A stretch of 64,000 bases of DNA from Capronia americana (lineage: Eukaryota; Ascomycota; Eurotiomycetes; Chaetothyriales; Herpotrichiellaceae): positions 2,914,001 to 2,978,000 of the forward strand of contig JADWQD010000003.1 in NCBI GenBank assembly GCA_016110215.1, given 5' to 3'. This document shows, piece after piece, positions 43,492-55,092 of the stretch (position 1 is the stretch's first letter; every line of letters starts with the position of its first letter). The position numbers and the translations under genes were made by a program. A model generated the notes under the pieces. It had not been told where the DNA came from. It worked only from the letters and a program-made list of their open reading frames with translations, and did not search any database.

Positions 43492-43531
43492 TCAAATACT
43501 TTTTTGCATTGCTATCAAATATTCTTTTGCA
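43486..43531 (+). repeat. Tandem 23-nt duplication of the tRNA-Met 3' tail and terminator
   Basis: Copy 1 (43486-43508) starts with the last five bases of the acceptor stem and runs through the terminator to TGCA. Copy 2 (43509-43531) repeats the first 13 bases exactly (TTGCTATCAAATA) and the rest with two changes. Confidence 0.85.
43500..43505 (+). terminator. RNA polymerase III T-run terminator of tRNA-Met
   Basis: Six T bases begin nine bases after the discriminator base; a further TCTTTT follows at 43523-43528. Confidence 0.8.
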
Positions 43532-44298
43532 TTTTCGAACGTTGTGCAATTTTTTTCCCGGGAACGGGAAGGGCGGCCGGGTAATATGGGAGATATCTTG
43601 GCAAAGCTTCACACCTATTCTTCAGCTACTGTGTACCACTCCCTCCATCATGACCGCACTGCAATCGCTCTTTGCAATGTTCGGCTTACGTTGACAAGCA
43701 AACCGACTAATGTGTTTAGTAAGAAGAAAGAAGCTCTACGGAGTACGACCCGGTCAATCTAGACAGTGTGCTATGGGATGGGTACGAGTAGTTCTAAACG
43801 TTACCATGCTTGGCATGGTTGGGCCTTAAAGTCATGTGGTATTCATCCTTTGTACGCCTTACTGTAGCCCGGGATTTTTCGAGCTGTCACTCAATTGTAA
43901 ATCTATGAGCTGCTGCCTCTCTGTGGTGCGGGTGCACAGTTTCCCTGGCGATACAGATAGTAGCTGGCTCCTATCTGGCGGAACTACAAATGCATCCTTC
44001 CGGTCTTTAGTGTCGTATGTTTACGTGTTATTGGTCTGGACTGATGCGCGACCGCATGTTCTGCTCTTCGGACCAATCGACTTGATTGTGCCACTAAGCT
44101 TCTTTTGGGCATGGGTGAGTCGTGCTAATAACTTTTCCCATCTCCAAATTTGTATTCTGCCTCACCTCACTTCTGCTCCCTGCAATAGCGATACTGCCAA
44201 ACCAAACAAATCCTTTCCCAAGTGAAGACAAAACCTTGAGCTGATAATGTATTTCGCGCCGTCGGAGCGATTTTCTCGACCGATCAAAATTTGCCCGA
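43532..44298. other. Intergenic region, upstream of RRN6
   Basis: No supported gene; a 129-codon frame at 43836-44225 is hydrophobic but has no start context or homology I recognise. Confidence 0.5.
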
Positions 44299-47200
44299 AT
44301 GGCTGATGCTCGACGCATCAGACACCACACGCACGAAACAAATGCACTCAGCTATGGACATCTGGGCACTGCCACTTATGATGAGCACAATCATGACTGG
44401 AAATTCTTGCGGCGGCTGCAGGGTGAACGAGATCCCAGTAGGGACGAGCAGAACTCAATCGCGCATGGCTTGCCCCATTTCCAACTCGTGGACGAAAGGA
44501 TATTAGATTGTCGGGCAGAAATTCCGAGTGAGAACAGTCCAGCCTGGCAACGCTCGACGAATGGCGGAGGATCGCAAAACACTTTTCTCAAAAATCTTGC
44601 AGATGCCGCCTTTGCCTTGACAGATATCCCAACTTCAGCGTCCATTTCGGAGGTTCGCCAAGATGAGACCATGGGGGAAGTCTCTTTGGGGAGCGCTCTG
44701 GCTTTAGGGCACGCTCGACCTCCGCCTGAATCTGGCATGGGCAACAATGATCCGACCACTCTCATTGTCGCAGTCGCGGGTGAGTCACACAAGCAAACCC
44801 TTCGCCTGCTCGGGTTCGACACATGCCAGGTTCCAGTTCGCAACGATGGGGGCCTGCGGGATTTGTGCAGGCTTCCCTCTGTTACGAATCGGGTTATTGG
44901 CCACTGGTGCGAGTCGGCGGATCGTATACTTCAGGTGTCTTCTGCGAATCAGGCAAAGGGTACACAATTTCTCGTTGTCAAGCCGAGTGGAACGACGATT
45001 CTACGTCCTACGTCAGTTGATCCGGCACAAGATCCGTTGGCTTCGGAGTCTACGGTTAATTCTGCAGATATGCTCCTTGATGCTTGTCCGGTTGTCACCA
45101 TACCGATATCCCGGACTGGAGGGATTCCCCATGTTCATGCTGCATTTAATCCCCGAGATGAGAACTTGGTGGCGATTGTTGATTCATCCGGCCGGTGGAG
45201 TGTCTGGAAGCTTACACGCACTAGAGCAATATCTGCCCGTATACTCTGCGAGGCCCACCTGCAAAGCTCAAATAATCTACATACCGGCGGCCAAGAATCT
45301 CCATTTACCACGGACACGTCGCCCGGAGACGGATGGCATCAAATCTGTTGGTTGATCGGCTCGCCAGGTAGTCGAGAACGGCTTCTAGTCTGCAATCGGC
45401 GTGTGGCTGCAGTTTTTGACCAAGGAGGGCAGTCCTTGGGTCGACTAGACATGCGTCTGGGACCGACATCTGATCGAAATATGATCCTTGACGTCAAGAA
45501 CAGCCAGCGTCGGGGAGATCATCTGTTTGTCTTGAGTACCTCGCGTCTGATGATTTTCAGTTCGACTAAAGGTACCTGGAAAGAGAGGGGTCCAATCGAG
45601 GCACTAGAATTGGTGTGTTCTTGGAATCATTTTCGAGATCGAGCCGATCCACGGGTGCGGATGAGTATCGTGGAACTATCGCAAGGTATGTGCACTCGAC
45701 TGCGAGCAATTTCGAGACTGATTTTCAATGTCAGAGTCTTTGGTATTGGTATACTCCTCAAGCAGCCAGATCGCCGTCATATACCGATTCGGGTACGAGT
45801 CCTTAAACTCAAATGTGATTTCTCTTCAAGATCCTTCGATCTTTCAGTTGCCCCATCAGCTTACGAAACGAATGAAAGACGTCTGCGACATTGCCCTATG
45901 CCCAGTGGACTTCACTGTCCAAAATCAGCCTTCCAACACAGTTGGTTATGATCTCGTCAAGCTCATCGCCTACACCAATAATGGCGAAATAATCGAAGCG
46001 ATTTACAAGCATAACCTGTCACAGTTTAGTGAGGCTCAGGAACCGCCTAAAAGTCTTCCAGTTCTCGGTTTCTACCGAACGTCTGCTTCAACCCAACGAA
46101 GCTCCCAATACGTCCCAACGGGTGATCTGGATGGTTTCATTGTTGCGGATGTTACAGAAGCCGGCCTGGCCACCGTGCCAGCGGATACTGCGCAAAGGGC
46201 TGCAAATGATCTCAGCTCTATTACGATACAATTTCGGAATTGGCAGCGTCTTTTTGATCATCTAGTGATCAAGGACAGAAAGAATGAAGACGTACCCTTT
46301 GGAACCTGTCTACAACAGGCTGTCGAACTATTCGAACAACTGCAGGGCGGGGATGAGACAACTTGCGTTCGCCTGATCGCAGAGGTCGTCGACCGGTGTC
46401 AAGTACTGGATGTGGAGGAAGATTCTCAACACATGGAAAGCTGGCTCGATATGCTTGCACTGCATAACGACTTGGCCACCGAGTTTGTCGCTTTCCCAGC
46501 TCTTCCGGATAAATTACAATATCACTTGATCGGTTACTACAACAACTTGGTCAATACCTACGTCGAATCACTGCCCGAGCAACTCACAGATCGCCATCGA
46601 GTGAACCGTGAGAGGTTGGTGCGCCAGATTGTTGGTCCAGCGGTCTTTGGGACCCTTATGCTCAGAACTAGGCGGCCTTTCGAGCCAGTAGAGTCTCCGC
46701 AACCTAGATCAGCATCGACCCCTCAAGCAGCAGTAACATATCCGTCACCAAGGCTCGATCCGGACGATCAAGAGCAGTCACCAAGGCTCGATCCGGACGA
46801 TCAAGAGCAGTCACAGAGCTCGGCGCCTGAAACTCCAGTACTCAACGAGGAGCCAGCAGTTGAACGTCTACGGCAATATACCGCGTTCACACATCAGGTC
46901 CCGCCCCTGTTACTCGACCATAGCACTGGCCTCTCAGCTGTATTGGGCCATCTTCCTTCATCAATCGAAGAAGACCCAGCCGACTATTCTTACCAACAGA
47001 CGAATCACAGACTCAAGCTGGTACAGGAGCAACTTGCCTCCGAATCGCTCGACCCGAAGCAGAGGGACAAAGCACTCAAATCTGCAGCCCGGCTGCGGCG
47101 CCAACTGGAAAGAAACCTTTTGTTGAGTCAGGAAGTAATGCTGCAACGGACATTGCTGCCTAGCATTCGTACTGGGATCGAGCTGTCTAATCTGCCGGAA

Positions 47201-47362
47201 AGAGAAGTGCAAAGCAGTCAAGCTGCTGCGGCCGGCTTGGTTCAATTCTCCAGTCAAGGGCCGAACACTGCGCCAGGCGTGAGCATGACGCAGCCTGAGA
47301 GAGGAGCCTTCGGCACCAGGCAGGCAGCGAAGAAGGGTAAGAAGAGGCGTGCTGGCTTTTAG
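44299..47362 (+). CDS. rrn6: RNA polymerase I-specific initiation factor RRN6-like, 1004 aa
   Basis: Two exons, 44299-45685 and 45735-47362, with a 49-nt intron (GTATGT...TGTCAG) and frame-continuous junction LSQESLVLVYSSSSQIAVIY. The first 480 residues have the Rrn6 propeller pattern: SYGHLGTATY near the start, GTQFLVVKPSGTTIL, PHVHAAFNPRDENLVAIVDS, SGRWSVWKL and GDHLFVLSTSRLMIFS. The middle has FRNWQRLFDHLVI, and the C-terminal part has VPPLLLDHSTGLSAVLGHLP and a helical region. The end is a basic tail KKGKKRRAGF, probably a nuclear or nucleolar signal. Rrn6 is part of core factor, which recruits RNA polymerase I to rDNA promoters. A perfect 33-nt tandem duplication is present near residue 800. 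Confidence 0.88.
46745..46810 (+). repeat. Perfect 33-nt tandem duplication within RRN6
   Basis: Two identical in-frame 33-nt units (46745-46777, 46778-46810) encode SPRLDPDDQEQ twice. Confidence 0.95.
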
Positions 47363-47941
47363 CTGTGGGTGGCCGTGCCAAGCCTTCCCCGGATTTTGGA
47401 TTGTCCAGGCTCCGAGCAGCTCCCGCGCCCCGAACGCTGAGTGGGCACGGTGGGCCGCACTTGCCCTCAGGAGTGCGGAGAAGGGCAAGCTGACAGGGCG
47501 CTCCGGGCGCTGAGTGGATGGAGATGAGGTGCCTGTCGCGTGAGGACCGTCCTGTGGTACGTACCCAGTAGATCTTGCTCAGCTTCGTGTCAGTTGACTC
47601 GGATGAACTGGGTTGCCTCGTACCTCTCCTGTTGCTTGCAGCATCTACCCCTCAGTTGACTTCACTCGTCCACCTCTCTCCTCTTGACTCTTCTCTCACT
47701 CCCACCTTCTTCATCCCACTATTCAACCGCACCGTCTCGAAAGTCTCTTGCAGACGAACTCACCCTCCATCAGGCAACTGATCCCATCGCCTCAAGCTAT
47801 TGGTTCACGGTAAGCCTCACTTCAACATCATCTTTGGCCGCATTCCTTCCACCTCACATTGCTCACCCTTCCACCGTTCTAACCTTGCTCCTTCTTAGAC
47901 TCCGCACCCTCTCCCACAACCTCACCCCCGCTACTGTTAAC
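47363..47941. other. Intergenic region and 5' leader with a probable leader intron
   Basis: A probable 5'-UTR intron runs from GTAAGC at 47810 to TTCTTAG at 47898, ahead of the ATG at 47942. The leader is pyrimidine-rich. No other gene seen. Confidence 0.55.
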
Positions 47942-48633
47942 ATGTCCGCGGACACATCAGATCTGACAAAGGTCGATTCTGCCATTGCCGGCGTCGATAC
48001 AACAGCCGCCAAGGATGGAGCCAAAGAGACCAAACGAAGAACAACATCAAGTGCTCCTGGTGTGATGAACATCAATGATCTTGGTACGCTTGAAGAGCTA
48101 CACCCTCGTCACACTAGCTAACGCATTGGAAAGAGAAAGAAGGAACGAAGATCGCCGTCTCGCCCGACACGCAGAAGACCGGATGGTATGGACTCACTTG
48201 ACTCTTACCTCGGCGCAACCAAGCTCACTGTCACAATCTAGGAAACTCAATACTTCGCCTTCCACAATCGAAGATGCCTCAATCCTGAAGAAGCCGCTTA
48301 CAGCCCCACCTGTCAAGAAGATTGACCTTCACTTCCCGCTGGGCCTCGAGGTCACTGCACGGAACTTGAAAGGTGTGACGATAAAAGATGCTCTGGATGC
48401 CATTCACAAGCAATTCAAAAAGAAGGTGGGAGCATTCCGACATACTTATTCTGGACAACTAAGACTAATGTAATAACACGTAGGCTGACGACGAGCTGGA
48501 AGAGCCATACCTGAAAGGCTTCGAATGGGATCCCGAGGAGTCGTGGACAAGACTCAAGGTTCACACTCAGAAAGAAGGTCTCCCAGCTGGCAGCAAGAAG
48601 TCCAAGAAGAAGGACAAGGGTGGTGACGAGTGA
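47942..48633 (+). CDS. Small conserved fungal protein, 175 aa, function unknown
   Basis: Four exons: 47942-48083, 48134-48185, 48242-48425 and 48484-48633; introns of 50, 56 and 58 nt, the first with AGCTAACG as branch region. The joined protein begins MSADTSDLTKVDSAIAGVDT and continues VMNINDLEKEGTKIAVSPDT, then a central domain KKIDLHFPLGLEVTARNLKG, VTIKDALDAIHKQFKKKADD, ELEEPYLKGFEWDPEESWTR. It ends with a lysine-rich tail KKSKKKDKGGDE. The central motif with GVTIKDALDAIH is weakly like DUF6699-type domains, but this is unproven. All four exons keep frame, so the gene model is trusted more than any function. Confidence 0.8.
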
Positions 48634-49267
48634 ACTTTCAGGCTGATCACTCGCTGTATACCAACAGGCAGCTCCTGGCTGACCCAAAAGACCAACTCTC
48701 GACACTCATACAAAACGACTGATCGGACTCGATCACACATGCTATTACAAACAAATATTCAGCTTGGTGTGCATGGCAGGGTGCTTTGCGGGCGCATACT
48801 TACACACTCTGGTGGTGCTTGCTCAACGATAAGTTGACAGATGACCAAAGGGCTTTGGGCGTGCTAGCTTACACCAGCAATGATATGACCTTGAACTGGA
48901 TTCTGTTGAAATTACCTTGACAAGCCACCCAAATCGTGAAAACACCACACGTGATACCGCTTGAATTCGCCTTACTTTCCCGTCCAGCGGACGCTATCCT
49001 ACTGTATCTCATCAAATCCCCTCAAGTTCAAAGGTGAGGCATTTCGCATAATTGCCGGAATCAGGCGGTGTAACGTGATTGCTGGCGCCTGTGGAACGCC
49101 TTGCGTGCGAGCACCAATGTCGATCCCCATGGTGACGAGGAATTATCGATTGGCTTTGCACTCGCACTAAATCTAGACCAGCTGGAATTCTCCTACAGTA
49201 GGAATTCTTCAGTTCATCTTGCCCATGATAACCTCGTGGTGACCAGCAAGGGAAATATATCTCAAAG
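48634..49267. other. Intergenic region upstream of the oxygenase gene
   Basis: 634 bases, no supported gene. Confidence 0.5.
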
Positions 49268-50451
49268 ATGGGGTCAATACCAGAGTCAGAGTCGAACGGG
49301 ACGAATACCACAATCATCCCCATTATCGACCTTTCGCCCTTTACATCATCGCCGTCATCATCATCACCACCACCCTCACATGCATCCTCCGCCGCCCGCC
49401 TAAAGGCAGCTCAAGATCTTGTCCGTGCCTGTCGACAGGTAGGTTTCGTATACATAAAAAATCACGGCGTCCCGCAAGATGAGCTCGACAAAGCATTCGC
49501 CCTGTCCAAACAGTTCTACGACTTGCCCACGGCGGAGAAGATGAAGGCACCGCATCCGCCGGGCTGGGCAGTGCACAGAGGCTACTCGTGGCCTGGGTTG
49601 GAGAAGGTCTCCGGGGCACTCTCCGAGAAGAACGACGAAGAATGGGTGAACAAATTGCGGGAGGTGCAGGATTACAAGGTCAGTCCATCCGGCTCTCTTC
49701 GTGCTTTGCGACTCGTTCTGGCTTTACGGGCATTACCCCCTGACCACACACTTTATTGACTTGTTTCGTCTTCCAGGAGAGCTACGAGGTCGGCTCAGAA
49801 GACAACCCGGACCAACCCAACGTGTGGCCACCTGCCGAAGTCCTTCCTGCATGGCGGCCCTTCATGACCTCGTTTTACTGGACATGCTTCGCGGCGGCCC
49901 AGCACATCCTCCGCGCGCTGGCCCTGGGCATCGGCCTCCCGGACGAGAATCACCTGCTGGCCTACCATTCCGGACACTACAACCAGCTCCGTCTGCTTCA
50001 CTACCCGCCCTTACCGGCCGAGGCGGTCGAAGGGGGGAAATTCGCACGCATGCCCGCCCACACGGACTGGAGTACCATGACGATGCTGTTCCAGGACGAC
50101 TGCGGCGGCTTGCAGGTCGAGTCCCCGACGCGGCCGGGCGAGTTTGTCGACGTGGCGCCCATTCCGGGCACGTGCGTGGTGAACGTGGGCGATCTGCTCG
50201 CGCGCTGGAGCAACGACTATCTCAGGTCGACGTCGCATCGCGTGCAGTTGCCGCCGCGCCAGGATCGGTATACCGGGGATGAAAGGCTGACGAGGGCGCG
50301 GTATTCGATCCCGTACTTCGTCTCGACGGATCCCGACACCGTGATTGAGTGCTTTACCGGTGAGGCCAGCGCCGAGGGAGCGGAAAAGGCCAAGTACGAG
50401 CCCATTACGCAGCGGGAGTATGCGGCTATGAGGGCGAGGATGCAGTATTGA
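49268..50451 (+). CDS. 2-oxoglutarate/Fe(II)-dependent oxygenase, isopenicillin-N-synthase-like, 361 aa
   Basis: Two exons, 49268-49678 and 49777-50451, with a 98-nt intron (GTCAGT...TTCCAG). The N-terminal DIOX_N region reads TIIPIIDLSPF, a serine-rich insert, then DLVRACRQVGFVYIKNHGVP and FALSKQFYDLPTAEKM. The jelly-roll core keeps the iron ligands H and D in MPAHTDWSTMTMLFQDDCGG and the distal H in RSTSHRVQLPP. The oxoglutarate-binding arginine is in RARYSIPYFVSTD. Such enzymes hydroxylate, desaturate or cyclise small molecules, often in secondary metabolism. Its 3' end lies 120 bases from that of the adenylation enzyme on the other strand. No peptide targeting signal seen. Confidence 0.92.
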
Positions 50452-50570
50452 GAGGCACGGTAGAGGGATCGAAAACTCTACGGGGAGATGAATGTGATGG
50501 GCATTCGTTATCCAATAAGGTGAGGTGACATGCATGCATGGCCGTGGGCTGGCCCTAGCATACTCAGAGC

Positions 50571-52498
50571 TTACTGAACTCGAGACATCATGCGCACCAT
50601 CTCGTCGCCGTGCACTCGGTAGACCTCGTCAATCTCGACACGATATAAGTTCGCTGCCTCTCTACGCCTGACGCTTCCCTTGGCCGTCCTCGGTAGCGAT
50701 TTTTCCCTCGTGGCGATAATGACATGCGTCTTTGCGATCTGTGCGATCACTGGTGCCTCAACATTGACCTCATCGATCAAAACGTCGAGCCGGCTCCTCA
50801 CCTTCGACTCGCCTCGCCCGTCCTCCATGCCCGCCAGGCCTTCGTCAGTCAGCTCAATCAGAAGAATTGCCTGTTGATGCCCGTCTCCCCACATCACGAC
50901 CTCTTGGATTTCATTGTGGGTTTGTTGAATCTTGGCCTCAATCCCGGCCGGATGGAATTTGATGCCGTGACCAAACAGGATAAGGTCGTCTGTGCGGCCT
51001 GCGAATTTCCACGTGTTTGGGCGGATTGGGTGTGGTGCGAACAGATCGCCGGTTGCGTACTCGTTGATGTCTGGAAAGGTCTGGAAGATAGCCTGACGAG
51101 ATGCTAGTGCTGGATCCTTGCGGCGGACGAAGATTGGCTCGTAGAACGTCGAGCGCGGTGTCTGCGGTTCAAGCTCGCCATTCGCTGCTGCTGACAATAG
51201 CTCGCTGCCACCGTCCACGGGGCGCCATTCTAGACCCATATGACAGGCATCGATGGACAAATATTCCCTGTATTCTGGATCCATATCGAGATGGTAAAGA
51301 GCCCACAGGCCACTCTCGGTGGCGCCGAAGAATTGCACAAACTTCGTGCGCGTGAGATTATCGATCAGGGTCTTCGCTGCTCGAGGCGACAGTACGCCTG
51401 CAAGATCAAAAGTTAGCTGGACCCGGCCGGGGCAGAATGGCGAGCTCCTCTGCGACAATACCTACCGCCGCCATAGCTTATTGTGGACAATTTTCCGAGC
51501 CTCGTCATGTCGTCCCGCGACGACGCGTATTTCTCGAGCAACGCCGGCGAACAGAACGTGCAGTCTCCATTCCCATACTCAATGGCGTCCAGGAGGTCCG
51601 ACGCCGTCATACTTCGATCTGGAGGTCCGAACACATATGTGCTCTTGCCGAAGACAGTGAGGCACATCAGGATGACCGCGCTGATGACATGGAAAGGGGC
51701 GAACGGGACGATCAATCTGCCAGCGCATTCGGCGATGGGACTGATCCGGCGGAAGCCAGGACCGCCGCAGTCGCATTCTTCGGGCAGCTGACAGAGCGAG
51801 TCGTTTGCCGCTATCTGCGCATGGGTGATGCGTATGGGTTTCGGAAGACCGGTCGTGCCCGAGCTGTGCAGGATCAAGAAAGTGTCGTTGGCGGCTTCTT
51901 CGAAAGTCTTCCCCATGGGGTATGCTTTTACGGGAGCAGAATCCAGGAGTTCGTCCAGCTCGGGGCAGAGACCATGCTGCATGGCCGGCCGAGCATGTAG
52001 TATGTCCGACACGTCGACTCCCTTCGCAGACAGAAATGCCCCGCAGTCACATAGCTCGAGGAGGTTGAGATGCGCGGAGAGGCTGTTGACATGAGACGAA
52101 AACAGGATCTGTCCACGGGGACTGTTCATCAGTGGAGCTTCAGCCCTTGTGTTTTCATGGGATCAACACGTCAACGGCAGTCAAGTCAATGGACGCACCT
52201 GATAGCCTGCTTTGGCGGCCGACATGGACAAGATGTGATATCTCATGTCGGATTTGCCAATGTAAGCGACAGGTCGGGAACAGGTTGACCATCCAAGCAT
52301 GTTTTCCAGGAACCATGCAGCGCGATTGATGGCGTTTGCCAAAACGCCGAATGTGAAATCTCTGTATCCGTCTGCTAACTTCGACGACACAGGAATCGAG
52401 GCCCATACCCTGTCTGGGTCGTCTTCCGCAATCTCATCTATCGTGACTGGAAGGAGACGGCAGCCGGGAGGCGGCGTAGCGGGCGAGGTGGGAGCCAT
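50571..52498 (-). CDS. Stand-alone adenylation enzyme (NRPS-like A domain, ANL superfamily), 589 aa
   Basis: Three exons: 52498-52199, 52108-51466 and 51397-50571, with introns of 90 and 68 nt. Joins are supported by motif continuity: KAGYQILFSSHVNSLSAHLN and ISYGGGVLSPRAAKTL. ANL core motifs are all present: A3 LILHSSGTTGLPKPI, A5 VQFFGATESGLW, A7 YATGDLF, A8 WKFAGRTDDLILFGHGIKFH and A10 LPRTAKGSVRRRE with its lysine. The protein stops about 30 residues after A10, so the carrier and reductase domains that follow in Lys2-like and NRPS-like enzymes are missing. It could load a carrier elsewhere or form a CoA or amide product. The start ATG (MAPTSPATPPPG) at 52498 has a TATATA on its strand at 52563-52568. 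Confidence 0.9.
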
Positions 52499-52562
52499 GC
52501 TGCTTGTGACACTTGTGATTTCAACAGGCAGGACTGGCAAGACACATCATGAGAACGAGGCG

Positions 52563-52568
52563 TATATA
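52563..52568 (-). promoter_or_regulatory. Possible TATA element of the adenylation gene
   Basis: TATATA lies 65 bases before the start codon, within GCCTATATACG on the minus strand. Position is plausible but unproven. Confidence 0.35.
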
Positions 52569-53452
52569 GGCCGAGGTCGACAACTCTAGATGTAAGCAAG
52601 CATTACCAGGAGTCTGAGCGATGAGGACATCATCGACAGCCTTGGAAACAGGCAGGAACGTTCCCAAGGCCAGGTCATTCACGGGCAGGCCATAGCTGCT
52701 CTCTTGTCAGCTTGTCCCGCACCCAGAAGATGGAATGTTCCGCAAGGCGGGGGAAATGGATCCTGGACGGAGAGCACAAGAGTGAGCTTATTGATCCTCG
52801 TGGTGTTGTACTGTGTACACGTCGCAGCTCCCCTCCCACCCCTTGGGGTTCGGACCATCAGCCGGCAAGGACGGCGGTTGAGAAAGATGCTGCCACGAGA
52901 TCCTCGTCCTTCCAACCTTCTTCCACCCGTCTTCTCCGTGTGTCCGCTGCCAAGCCCCGTGTCCAAGGTTGCAAGGACGAGGAGATATCTGTTGCTGTAC
53001 AAAGGTGCCCTGCAGATATGCATGCACACTGCTTGTGGTCTCTGGATCGCCGCGTAGATGCAGGGAACCTTTGTCTGAATGGGCGCCCTAGGCTTCGCTA
53101 GACCAAGCCGCAGCGCGTGGCTCTCCGCCCTCGCCCCCCGCGCCGTCTCTCGATTTCCACATTCGTGTTTGTGCGGGTGGAAAGGTGTCGCCATGAACTC
53201 GGGCCATTGGAGCAACGGCTGTGGTACCAGGATGCCGGTTATGGCGACAATGTCTGCGAAGATCCAGATGCAACCGGGCACATCAAATGCTGGGTAACCA
53301 ATGATACTTGACTATATAACGACTCGTAGTTGAATGCTTCACTTATATCAAGTGACATATCTGCAATGGTAGGCGCAGGAAACTCAGCTCGTCGCTTAAC
53401 GCTCGGCGGTTGCCTTGTTATTCTCAATCTGCTTTAGCCGTGGAACGACAAG
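52569..53452. other. Divergent intergenic region
   Basis: Between the divergent adenylation and Clr5 genes. Frames of up to 200 codons overlap on both strands in this GC-rich stretch and show no domain. Confidence 0.5.
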
Positions 53453-55092
53453 ATGCGGGATAAAACCCTCGACTTTGACCTCACTCCCGAGTCCGCACCC
53501 ACGCCAGACTCTGTCGATGATGAGCTGGACGCCCTGCGCCTGACGATCAACATGCAAGGACTAGAGATTGACAATGAAGCAAGGGCACAGTATCCTCAAG
53601 AAGAGCAAGACTGGGACAAGGTGAAAGACGTTATCATCCGCTTATACCAGGACGAGGGCATGACCCTGGCGGAACTGCAGCGCCACTTGCTCAAACATCA
53701 CAACTTCAAAGCGACGTATGCTCTATGATCTGAAAGGCTGCCCTCCTGCCAAGTCACTGATCAATCACCAGTACTAAACAATGGAAATCGCGGATTACGC
53801 GCTGGGGCCTCAGCAAAAACAACAGGCAGCACGAGGCAGAGGCTATCTTACTCAAGAAGCAGGCACGGAAAGTGCAAGGCAAAGAAACAAAGTTCTTCGT
53901 TCGCGGCCGCAACGTGGACATTGCACGCATCCAGCGATACGCCAAACGCAAGAAGCTGGATTTGAATCGCGTCGACGGGGCCTCATCTCCCATTGTCAGA
54001 GCCCTGCAAGCGATCCGTTGGCAGACACCCTCGCCTCAGCCGGGCCTCCTCAACGACGCGTCGAGGCACCCAATGCGCCTTTTTGGCAGCATCAGCACCT
54101 TCGTAGACGGCACGCTGGGAGAAGGCCATCCCTTGGCAGCGCAGATCTGGAGAAACACCCCTTTCAATGCCGACAAAGCACGGGCGCCTTTCATGTCATC
54201 GATTCATAATGCACAGCATTTTCAAGACCTGCAGCGGTACGACCTTGCTTTTTTGTTCTGGCGCCGCGCTTTCCGAGCCCTCGAAGGCGTGATTCAGACC
54301 TGGAACCGAGCGACAATTACGTACCTCTTGCGCCGCATGCGTGTTCTGGAATGGAAGGACAATGCTGACGTTCTGAGAAGCTTCCGAGCGTACGTCAACC
54401 AATATTCCGCGGTGGCCTTTTCCAGACAGGATCCGCGCTTCACATTGACCAAAGCGCTGGCAGAAACCGACACAACGTCCCTGAACATCTCCAATTGCGT
54501 CCTTGATCAGCTTGCGATCCAAGGCGGCGAGTGGCAGGACTTGGCCTTTGAGGAACGTACTTTCGTCGATGCCTTGGAACTCGAACACGACGCCAATCTT
54601 CCTGTCGATGAATTTGTCGCCGGGATCGAAGAGGCGGATCGACGGTTCGGCTACCACGATAGTCGGACATGCAGATGCGTCCTCGACCGGACCCGTGTTC
54701 TCTCCAAGCGTGGCTACCACGATCGAGCCGAGCGGTTCGCCTTTGGAATGCTCCAGCGTGCCAACGGGCTCTCAGATCCAGGCGCCAGACACTGCTACCG
54801 CTTCTACGGCTTCTTCTGGATGGCAGTGTCACAGCACGCATTGGGAAAACATGACGAAGCCGAGTACAATGCCCTCGAGGCTTTGCGAAGTAACGAGGAG
54901 TTTGCAAAGATCGGCAACACCCGAGCTTCAGCGAGCGAGTATTTCTGGGAGCTGCTCGAGCTGCTGAAGAAGCTCGCGGAACAGGATGGTAATGAACACA
55001 AGGAAGCTATCTGGAACAGCAGGCTACAGGAGGTCGAGGACGAGGTGGTCGCGGAGGACAAGGAAGCGAATCCTTATTTCTATCGCAAGTAG
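53453..55092 (+). CDS. Clr5-domain protein with helical-repeat C-terminus, 527 aa
   Basis: Two exons, 53453-53715 and 53772-55092, with a 56-nt intron (GTATGC...TCACCAG) that splits the Clr5 domain. The joined domain reads DWDKVKDVIIRLYQDEGMTL, AELQRHLLKHHNFKATTKQW, KSRITRWGLSKNN, matching the fungal Clr5 pattern at about residues 50-105. A basic linker follows (KKQARKVQGKETKFFVRGRN). From about residue 230 onward the protein is helical with TPR-like pairs, for example YDLAFLFWRRAFRALEGVIQ and HYDRAERF-type repeats and the final HDEAEYNALEALRSNEEFAK. Clr5 of fission yeast acts in gene silencing; most filamentous homologues are unstudied and are presumed nuclear regulators. Confidence 0.88.

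Noticed and set aside
49701..50282. 193-codon Arg/Gly-rich frame
   Set aside because: Out-of-frame shadow of the 2-oxoglutarate oxygenase exon.
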